Origin: Pseudomonadota bacterium
GTDB lineage: Bacteria; Pseudomonadota; Gammaproteobacteria; Xanthomonadales; Xanthomonadaceae
Direction: 5' to 3'
NCBI GenBank assembly: GCA_023423605.1
Contig: JAFAFF010000116.1
Span: 1-13,695, forward strand
Length of the DNA: 13,695 nt
Shown here: in pieces, positions 8,923-13,695 of the stretch
How the letters are laid out: every line of letters starts with the position of its first letter
How positions within the stretch are numbered: position 1 is the stretch's first letter
Notes under the pieces: model-generated
What the model was told of the DNA's origin: nothing
The model's input: only the letters and a program-made list of their open reading frames with translations
Database searches by the model: none
Made by a program: the position numbers and the translations under genes

Positions 8923-8938
8923 GCTGGAACAACAATCC

Positions 8939-9838
8939 GTGGATACCCTCGATCAACTGCGCATCTTCCTGCATGTCGCCGAGCGTGGATCGTTCACCCG
9001 TGCCGCCGAGAGCCTGGGCCTTCCCAAGGCCAGCGTAACGCTGGCGGTGCAGCGCCCGGAGGCGTCGATGGGCACGCGGCTGCTGCACCGGACCACGCGG
9101 CGGGTGCAACTGACGGCCGATGGCGAACAGCTGTTCCAGCGTGCCCGCGACCTGCTGGATGACGTTGAAGAGGTACAGGGCATGTTCCGCGACGGCACGC
9201 GGTTGCGGGGACGCCTGCGGGTGGACATGTCCAGCGGCCTGGCGCGCCACCTGGTGATCCCGCACCTGCCCGGTTTCCTTGCCCGGCACCCGGGGCTGGA
9301 GATCGAGCTCAGCGGCACCGATCGTCGCGTGGACCTGGTGCGGGAAGGCTTCGACTGCGTGCTGCGGGTCGGCCCGCTGGACGACAACACGCTGGTGGCG
9401 CGGCCATTGGGCTGCATGGAGGTGGTGAACTGCGCCAGCCCGGCCTACCTGGCTCTGCGGGGTGTTCCGCGCACGCTGGATGACCTGCATGGGCACGTCC
9501 TGGTGCACTACGTGACGACCCTCGGGCAGCGCTCGCCCGGTTTCGAATATGCCGAGGGCGAGCACTACCGCACGCTGCGCATGTCTGGTGCGGTGACGGT
9601 GAACAGCGGAGACGGCTACAACGCGGCGGCGCTGGCCGGCCTGGGCATCATCCAGGCGCCCCGGCTGGGCGTGAGACAGGCGTTGGCGGAGGGCGCGCTG
9701 GTGGAGATCCTGCCGCAACTGGTGGCCGAACCCATGCCGGTAACGCTGTTGTATGCGCAGCGCCGTCACCTGCCGGCGCGGGTACGTACGTTCATGGACT
9801 GGATCGCAGGGTTGCTGCAACCGCATCTGCTCGCGTAG
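8939..9838 (+). CDS. LysR family transcriptional regulator
   Basis: 299 residues, the normal length for LysR-type DNA-binding regulators. Residues 1-60 form the winged helix-turn-helix (DTLDQLRIFLHVAERGSF, RAAESLGLPKASVTLAV, then GTRLLHRTTRRVQLTADG). A linker helix follows (FQRARDLLDDVEEVQGMF), then an effector-binding domain of the periplasmic-binding-protein type from about residue 90, with RVGPLDDNTLVARPLG. The start is GTG at 8939, since the protein then begins in the usual place for the family (MDTLDQLRIFL). One oddity is Pro at residue 40 (AVQRPEASMG), where the family nearly always has Leu (RLE); one base change from CTG would explain it. The stop TAG is contributed by the GTAG of the adjoining repeat unit. 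The most likely target is the divergent dehydrogenase gene; the inducer is unknown. Confidence 0.92.
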   Translation: MDTLDQLRIFLHVAERGSFTRAAESLGLPKASVTLAVQRPEASMGTRLLHRTTRRVQLTADGEQLFQRARDLLDDVEEVQGMFRDGTRLRGRLRVDMSSGLARHLVIPHLPGFLARHPGLEIELSGTDRRVDLVREGFDCVLRVGPLDDNTLVARPLGCMEVVNCASPAYLALRGVPRTLDDLHGHVLVHYVTTLGQRSPGFEYAEGEHYRTLRMSGAVTVNSGDGYNAAALAGLGIIQAPRLGVRQALAEGALVEILPQLVAEPMPVTLLYAQRRHLPARVRTFMDWIAGLLQPHLLA

Positions 9839-9894
9839 CGCCGGGCTCTGCCCGGCTGGGGGTTACCGTGCAGCGGGGCAGAGCCCCGCTCTAC
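9835..9894. repeat. Inverted pair of GTAG-type REP (SMAG-like) repeats, copy 1 of a tandem pair
   Basis: Unit 9835-9857 begins with GTAG and contains GCCGGGCTCTGCCCGGC. Unit 9872-9894 is inverted, contains GCGGGGCAGAGCCCCGC and ends in CTAC. The 14-base spacer GGGGGTTACCGTGC closely resembles that of the next pair. The first GTAG overlaps the LysR gene's stop codon (9836-9838). The hairpins could act as transcript ends for the convergent genes on either side. Confidence 0.88.
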
Positions 9895-9902
9895 GTGGGC
9901 GT

Positions 9903-9961
9903 GTAGTGCCGGGCTCTGCCCGGCTGGGGATACCGCGCAGCGGGGCAGAGCCCCGCTCTAC
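9903..9961. repeat. Inverted pair of GTAG-type REP (SMAG-like) repeats, copy 2 of a tandem pair
   Basis: Unit 9903-9925 starts with GTAG; unit 9939-9961 is inverted and ends in CTAC. The 13-base spacer GGGGATACCGCGC is nearly the same as in the previous pair, and only eight bases separate the two pairs, so this looks like a tandem duplication of one dimer. On the minus strand the terminal GTAG supplies the stop codon of the TlpA-like gene (TAG, 9960-9958). Confidence 0.88.
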
Positions 9962-10545
9962 CTGTGCGTGGATATGTCATCGAGCGCCCAGCCTTCAATC
10001 TCGCCTGCGGCGAACGGTCCCAGCTTGCGCCGCATGATGCGTCCTTGCGCATCGACCAGCACGGTATACGGCAGCAGGCCCTGTGCATTGCCCAGCTGCA
10101 CGCTGGCATCGGCCGGTCCCGGCGTTTCCAGCACGATGGGATACGCCACCGGCACCCGCGACAGGAAATCACGCACGCCCTCCGGGGTATCCAGCGCCAA
10201 GCCAAGCACCTGCACGCCGTGGCTGCCCTGTGCCGTTGCGAAGCGCGCCAGCTCCGGCATATCCTGCACGCACGGAGCACACCAGCTTACCCACACATTG
10301 ATGAGCAGCGGCCGGCCGGCGAACGCACGCAGGTCCACCGGGCGACCGGAAAGATCCGGCAGGCTGAGTGCTGGCAATGGATCGCCGATGCCGGCGATGT
10401 CCACGGCCGGCAAGGTCGCGCGCGTGGCCTGTGCGGGCACCGTTCGCGGTGCCGTTGCGCCGGGCCCCAGTCGATGCCCCGCCCACAAGCCCAGGCCGCC
10501 GGCCAGCACCGCCACCCACAGCAGTGCTGGCCGCAGGCGCTTCAT
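9958..10545 (-). CDS. TlpA-like periplasmic thiol-disulfide oxidoreductase (thioredoxin fold)
   Basis: 195 residues. An N-terminal hydrophobic segment (LLWVAVLAGGLGLWAG, about 8-23) with a basic start is a signal anchor or uncleaved signal peptide, so the domain faces the periplasm. The thioredoxin fold carries the redox motif WCAPC (Cys89 and Cys92) after LLINVWVSW. A cis-Pro is in LLPYTVLVDAQGRI (Pro159). TlpA/ResA/DsbE-like proteins reduce disulfides in partner proteins, for instance in cytochrome c maturation, using electrons from DsbD. The ATG overlaps the dsbD stop (ATGA, 10545-10542), so translation is probably coupled to DsbD, its likely electron donor. The stop codon lies within the GTAG of a repeat unit. 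The client protein is not evident, and a DsbE-like specific role cannot be excluded. Confidence 0.88.
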   Translation of the reverse strand: MKRLRPALLWVAVLAGGLGLWAGHRLGPGATAPRTVPAQATRATLPAVDIAGIGDPLPALSLPDLSGRPVDLRAFAGRPLLINVWVSWCAPCVQDMPELARFATAQGSHGVQVLGLALDTPEGVRDFLSRVPVAYPIVLETPGPADASVQLGNAQGLLPYTVLVDAQGRIMRRKLGPFAAGEIEGWALDDISTHR

Positions 10546-12911
10546 CGCGCGGTACGCAGCAGTGCGTCTTCAACCAGCGCCTGGGTCAGCACGGTCGGCA
10601 GCACGGCCGGCGGCGCGCCCGGCCCGTACACCACGTACAACGGCACGCCGACCGCCTTGTGTTCGTCCAGGAACGCGGTGATCTGCGGATCCACGTTGGT
10701 GTAATCGCCGCGCATGTACACCGCGTTCGTGCGTCGCAGGATGTCCTCGAAGGCCGGCCGCGACAGCACGGTGCGTTCGTTGGCCTTGCAGGTCACGCAC
10801 CAGTCCGCGGTCATGTTGACGAATACAACGCGGTTGTCGGCGCGCAGACGGTCCAGCATCTGCGGCGAATACGCCACCACGCCTTCGCCGCCAGCCTGCT
10901 CGACGGCCTGCGGTGGCTGCAGGCGGCTGACGGTCCACACAGGCGCCAGCGCGGCCAGCATGAGCAGACCGGCCAGCAACGCGCCGACACGCTGGCTGCG
11001 CCAGCGGCTGCGCTCGAACCACCACAGACCCAGCGCAAGCACCACCAGGCCGGCCAGCACCAGCGCCATCGCATCCACGCCGCGCTGCTTGCCCAGCACC
11101 CACAGCAGCCACAGCGCCGTGGCGTACATCGGGAAAGCCAGCACATGCTTCAGCGTTTCCATCCATGCGCCGGGCCGTGGCAGGCGGCGGGCCAGCGAGG
11201 GCACGAAGCCGATCAGCAGGAACGGCAACGCCAGCCCCAGGCCAAGCATCAGGAACACCAGCAGCGATTGCAGCGCGGGTGCGGCGAACGCATAGGCCAG
11301 TGCCGGGCCCATGAACGGAGCCACGCATGGGCTGGCGACCACGCAGGCCAGCACGCCGGTGAAGAAATCGCCCACCGGACCGCTGCGCGCGGCCAGCGAC
11401 TGGCCGACGTTGCCGACCCCGCCACCCAGCGTGAATACCCCGGAAAGACTCAGGCCCACGGCGAACATCAGGTAGACCAGTGCGGCAATGAACCACGGAT
11501 GCTGCAGCTGGAACCCCCAGCCTGCCGCCTGGCCGGCCGCGCGCAGGGCCAGTACCAGTCCGCCGATGACGGCGAAGGCGACCAGCACGCCAGCGGTGTA
11601 CCAGAGCGCATGCGCACGCGCGCGCTGGCGGCTTTCTCCACTCTGCGCCACGCCCAGCACCTTCAGCGACAGGATCGGCAGCACGCACGGCATCAGGTTC
11701 AGCACCAGGCCACCGGCCAGCGCCAGCAGCAGCACCATCACCAGGCGCGTGGGCGCGACGGTCTGCGGCGGTGTCGTGCGCAGCGCGTTTCCGGCACTGG
11801 CATCCGGGCTGGCCACGGCGCTCCCGGCGCTTGCGGTCGGCGCCGTTTCGACGGCGGCGTCGCTGGAAGGGTCCGGGATGGTGGCCAGCAGACGGCGGCT
11901 TTCCTGCGGATCGGTCTCGACGATACCCGCGCGCGGGGACGTGCCAGCCGGTTGCGCGGCTGTCCCGGTTGTCGCGCTGGTGCCGGGATCGACCTTGCCT
12001 GCCGGAATGGCGAGCTTCACCCGGCGTGTCATCGGTGGGTAGCAGATGCCATTGGTCTGGCATCCCTGGAAGGTAACGGCCAGGGTGGCGTCGATGGCCT
12101 GTGCCCGGCTGCGGCGCAGCGGCAGCGGCACGTCGACCTGGTCGAAATAGACAGCCACATCGCCGAAATGCTCATCGCGATGCGAACGGGCGGCAGGCCA
12201 GCGCAGTGCACCCAGGCCGATGCCGTTGGCACCCTCCAGCTTCAGCGAGGTGCGGTCGCGATAGAGGTAATAGCCCGGTGCCGGCGTGAAGCGCAGCAGC
12301 AGGGTGTTGCCATCATCGACGATGGCCTCGAAACCGAAGGCTTTTTCCGAAGGCAGCGGCAGGGCCTGGGCGGAGGCCGCGGCGCCGGGCAAGCGCAGGC
12401 CACCGCCACCCGAACCGATCCCGGAAAGTGGCGCATTGAACGGCGAAGCAGCGGATGCAGCACCGGCGGGCAGCGTGACTTCCACGACACGCTTCTGTGG
12501 CGGGTAGCAAACGCCGGCATCGGCACAGCCCTGGAAGCGGACTTCCAGCTGCACCGTGGTCGTGCCGGCCGCCGGTTTGCCGGGCAGGGTGCCGACCAGC
12601 TGCTGGCGATAGGTTTCGACCTCGCCGAAGAAGTCGTCGTGGTGGCGCTCGCCGGCAGGCAGCTGCAGGGTGCCCGCGTTGAAGGCGTCGTCCGCCTTTA
12701 CGCTGGTGCGATGGCGATAGAGGTAATAGCCTGGTGCGATCTTCCACTGCAACCGGATCTGGTCGCGTTCGCTGGCCGAGGCGCTGAGCGCGAAGGCCTG
12801 GTCCACCGGCAGCAGGTCCTTCTCGCTGATCGCCCAGGCGGGCAGGGCGAAAAGCGACAGCAGGCACAGCGCTGCGTAGCGGCGAAACGTCATCATCAAT
12901 CCGGGTGTCAT
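10542..12911 (-). CDS. dsbD: Thiol:disulfide interchange protein DsbD, with two tandem N-terminal alpha domains
   Basis: 789 residues from ATG 12911, which overlaps the cutA stop (TGATG) and has GGAGG ten bases upstream. A later ATG at 12896 is possible. The signal peptide ends at PAWA (about residue 27). DsbD moves electrons from cytoplasmic thioredoxin through the membrane to periplasmic proteins. The protein has two alpha-type domains in a row, near 28-150 and 182-305. Both show APGYYLYR-RTS and a Cys pair in FQGC...CYPP (Cys129/135 and 284/290). An Ala/Pro/Thr-rich linker (about 306-385) leads to the membrane domain with MPCVLP (Cys409) and ASPCVAPF (Cys529). The C-terminal thioredoxin domain has WCVTC (Cys705/708). 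Usual DsbD is about 570-600 residues with one alpha domain, so the extra domain and linker explain the length. It lies in an operon with cutA and a TlpA-like gene. Confidence 0.93.
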   Translation of the reverse strand: MTPGLMMTFRRYAALCLLSLFALPAWAISEKDLLPVDQAFALSASASERDQIRLQWKIAPGYYLYRHRTSVKADDAFNAGTLQLPAGERHHDDFFGEVETYRQQLVGTLPGKPAAGTTTVQLEVRFQGCADAGVCYPPQKRVVEVTLPAGAASAASPFNAPLSGIGSGGGGLRLPGAAASAQALPLPSEKAFGFEAIVDDGNTLLLRFTPAPGYYLYRDRTSLKLEGANGIGLGALRWPAARSHRDEHFGDVAVYFDQVDVPLPLRRSRAQAIDATLAVTFQGCQTNGICYPPMTRRVKLAIPAGKVDPGTSATTGTAAQPAGTSPRAGIVETDPQESRRLLATIPDPSSDAAVETAPTASAGSAVASPDASAGNALRTTPPQTVAPTRLVMVLLLALAGGLVLNLMPCVLPILSLKVLGVAQSGESRQRARAHALWYTAGVLVAFAVIGGLVLALRAAGQAAGWGFQLQHPWFIAALVYLMFAVGLSLSGVFTLGGGVGNVGQSLAARSGPVGDFFTGVLACVVASPCVAPFMGPALAYAFAAPALQSLLVFLMLGLGLALPFLLIGFVPSLARRLPRPGAWMETLKHVLAFPMYATALWLLWVLGKQRGVDAMALVLAGLVVLALGLWWFERSRWRSQRVGALLAGLLMLAALAPVWTVSRLQPPQAVEQAGGEGVVAYSPQMLDRLRADNRVVFVNMTADWCVTCKANERTVLSRPAFEDILRRTNAVYMRGDYTNVDPQITAFLDEHKAVGVPLYVVYGPGAPPAVLPTVLTQALVEDALLRTAR
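12258..12275. repeat. 18-base direct repeat, copy A, within the two DsbD alpha-domain coding segments
   Basis: GCGATAGAGGTAATAGCC occurs here and again at 12714-12731. On the coding strand both encode the GYYLYR core of the two alpha domains. The exact match at the DNA level, beyond what the protein needs, points to a shared origin by duplication or to gene conversion. Confidence 0.85.
12714..12731. repeat. 18-base direct repeat, copy B, in the first DsbD alpha-domain coding segment
   Basis: This is identical over 18 bases to 12258-12275. It encodes GYYLYR of the first alpha domain on the minus strand. Confidence 0.85.
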
Positions 12912-13249
12912 CAACTGTGTTCCTCCCGGGTCTGCGCCCGGATCCAATCCATATAGGCCGGCAACCCGGCGACCGCTTCGACCGCGAAGCATTCGGGGAG
13001 TTCATACGGGTGCAGTTCCAGCAGCCGCGCCATCGCGGCATCCAGCCGGCTGGCCGTGGTCTTCACCAGCAGCTGCAGTTCCGCATCGGTAGCGATCTGT
13101 CCCTGCCAGCGATAGGTGGAGCGTGCCCCGTCCAGCCGCGTCACGCAGGCGGCCAGGCATTCGCCCACCAGCGCCTGCGCGATGCGATCGGCGCTGGCGG
13201 GGTCCGGGCAGGTGGTGAGCAGCAGCAGGACGGGATCTGCGTTCGACAT
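12911..13249 (-). CDS. cutA: CutA divalent-cation tolerance protein
   Basis: 112 residues, the normal length for the CutA family of small trimeric proteins. In E. coli the name comes from copper tolerance, but the true role remains uncertain. Family motifs are all present: LLLTTCPD near the N-terminus, LVGECLAACV, STYRWQGQI, ELQLLVKT and ELHPYELPE, then a C-terminal helix with AYMDWIRAQT. I chose ATG 13249 because it places LLLLTTCPD at the usual distance; the frame extends back to 13513 through sequence with no resemblance to the family. The stop overlaps the start of dsbD (TGATG), so it is the first gene of a cutA-dsbD-tlpA operon. Genes in this order suggest co-expression with periplasmic redox functions, although a functional link is not shown. 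Confidence 0.93.
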   Translation of the reverse strand: MSNADPVLLLLTTCPDPASADRIAQALVGECLAACVTRLDGARSTYRWQGQIATDAELQLLVKTTASRLDAAMARLLELHPYELPECFAVEAVAGLPAYMDWIRAQTREEHS

Positions 13250-13257
13250 GACCGCCG

Positions 13258-13263
13258 AGTATA
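13258..13263 (-). promoter_or_regulatory. Candidate -10 element (TATACT) for the cutA operon
   Basis: TATACT on the minus strand (13263-13258) matches the sigma-70 -10 consensus at five of six positions. It ends eight bases before the cutA ATG, so a transcript would begin at or next to the start codon and could be leaderless. No good -35 lies 16-18 bases upstream, which lowers confidence. No strong Shine-Dalgarno sequence precedes the ATG either. Confidence 0.35.
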
Positions 13264-13433
13264 GGCCTCCCTCCGCGCCGGAAGCCGCAGTCGCGCATCG
13301 GACAGGGTTGAAAAATGACAGCCCCTGCAACGGGCGGGTCCGCGGAGCCGTTGCGGAAAGCGGGCCCGGAAACCGGTTCTGGCTGGACATGCCGCGCGCC
13401 AGGGCGGCGGTCTGGATTTTTTTCAGGGGGGGC

Positions 13434-13461
13434 CTTGAAAGGGCTGCCCCGGGCTCCATCT
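13434..13461 (+). promoter_or_regulatory. Sigma-32 (heat-shock) promoter upstream of groES
   Basis: CTTGAAA (13434-13440) is a full match to the sigma-32 -35 element. After a 13-base spacer CTCCATCT (13454-13461) matches the -10 CCCCATNT with one mismatch. Transcription would start near 13467-13469, leaving about 108 untranslated bases before groES. Heat-shock control of groESL is expected from known biology. The intrinsic terminator directly after this promoter is unexpected. Confidence 0.75.
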
Positions 13462-13470
13462 CTGCTCTGT

Positions 13471-13491
13471 CCCGACGTTGTCGGGTTTTTT
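13471..13491 (+). terminator. Intrinsic terminator between the heat-shock promoter and groES
   Basis: CCCGAC (13471-13476), a GTT loop and GTCGGG (13480-13485) form a perfect six-pair GC-rich stem, followed by six T (13486-13491). It would end plus-strand transcription. No plus-strand gene precedes it in this gap, and it begins only a few bases after the predicted sigma-32 start site. It may end a short unannotated RNA, attenuate the heat-shock transcript, or be inert because it lies so near the start. Confidence 0.75.
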
Positions 13492-13575
13492 CGCGAGCGG
13501 TTCTGGCAGTCACCGGTGGCGACTGCTAAAATCGCCGGACTTTTTCAGCACAATCAATCACTTGAGAGGTCTCAC

Positions 13576-13695
13576 ATGAGCAACTTGAAGCCGCTTCACG
13601 ACCGCGTGGTGGTCAAGCCGATCGAAGCCGACGAAATCTCCTCGGGCGGCATCGTGATTCCGGATTCCGCCAAGGAAAAGTCCACCAAGGGTGAA
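13576..13695 (+). CDS. groES: Co-chaperonin GroES, first 40 codons (3' truncated by window edge)
   Basis: The visible residues ([15 protein letters not shown], then [20 protein letters not shown]) match the N-terminus of the 10 kDa co-chaperonin, including the start of the mobile loop that contacts GroEL (region with SSGGIVIP). GroES caps the GroEL ring and helps proteins fold in the cytoplasm. AGAGGT (13565-13570) five bases before the ATG is the ribosome binding site. It sits in a small TGAG/CTCA hairpin. A sigma-32 promoter match lies about 115-140 bases upstream. groEL is expected just beyond the window but is not seen. Confidence 0.97.
   Translation, partial: MSNLKPLHDRVVVKPIEADEISSGGIVIPDSAKEKSTKGE

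Larger units (their letters stand above)
13250..13575. other. 326-base regulatory gap between divergent cutA and groES
   Basis: No gene is supported here. On the minus strand it holds the candidate cutA -10. On the plus strand it holds a sigma-32 promoter match, an intrinsic terminator and a TAAAAT (13527-13532) that could be a sigma-70 -10 without a clear -35. A T7 run (13417-13423) preceded by a four-pair CCAG/CTGG stem is a weak second terminator-like site, and a G7 run follows at 13426-13432. I looked for, and did not find, a CIRCE (HrcA) inverted repeat. Confidence 0.6.

Noticed and set aside
9835..9961. Possible small CRISPR array
   Set aside because: The units are inverted palindromes with GTAG ends and near-identical spacers of 13-14 bases, which fits REP dimers and not direct repeats with unique spacers.
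10368..12956. 862-codon plus-strand open frame opposite dsbD
   Set aside because: It is a shadow of a high-GC gene: Gln/Arg/His-rich composition, no recognisable domains, and fully antisense to a clear DsbD.
13250..13513. N-terminal extension of CutA to 13513
   Set aside because: The extra 88 residues are Arg-rich, unrelated to the family, and antisense to the heat-shock promoter and terminator region.
13250..13575. CIRCE (HrcA operator) upstream of groES
   Set aside because: I looked for the TTAGCACTC-N9-GAGTGCTAA inverted repeat and found no matching arms.

Overview
The window reads as a chromosomal segment of a GC-rich gammaproteobacterium of the Xanthomonadaceae, most likely Stenotrophomonas. 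The strongest clue is three paired inverted repeats that begin with GTAG, the form of the short palindromic GTAG (SMAG) repeats known from S. maltophilia. The gene families fit as well: an OprB-type porin, CutA-DsbD-TlpA next to groES, and a FliA-type chemotaxis receptor promoter. The assignment is an inference; no marker gene is complete enough to prove it.

Layout. Bases 1-464 hold the 3' end of an unrecognised gene. 653-1960 (+) is an OprB-family carbohydrate-selective porin. It converges on a two-gene minus-strand module (5214 down to 2002). The first gene is a 766-residue protein that fuses a degenerate HNH-like zinc domain to an SMC/ABC-type AAA ATPase. The second, one base downstream, is a PtuB-like HNH nuclease gene broken by a single-base frameshift. 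The module looks like a variant of the Septu (PtuA-PtuB) class of anti-phage ATPase-nuclease systems and is the most unusual part of the window.

5458-7977 (+) is a large membrane chemoreceptor with HAMP, PAS and MCP signalling domains, preceded by a near-consensus sigma-28 promoter. It converges, across one repeat pair, on a short-chain dehydrogenase (8829-8068, -). That gene is divergent from a LysR-type regulator (8939-9838, +), and the shared intergenic region carries a T-N11-A box, a common regulator-target pair layout. The LysR gene then converges, across four repeat units, on a minus-strand operon cutA-dsbD-tlpA (13249 down to 9958), whose genes overlap at each junction. This operon handles periplasmic thiol-disulfide chemistry: DsbD carries electrons across the inner membrane and the TlpA-like protein is a likely recipient. 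The DsbD has two N-terminal alpha domains in tandem.

The window ends in the first 40 codons of groES (+). Its upstream region has a strong heat-shock (sigma-32) promoter match and, oddly, a textbook intrinsic terminator immediately downstream of that promoter.
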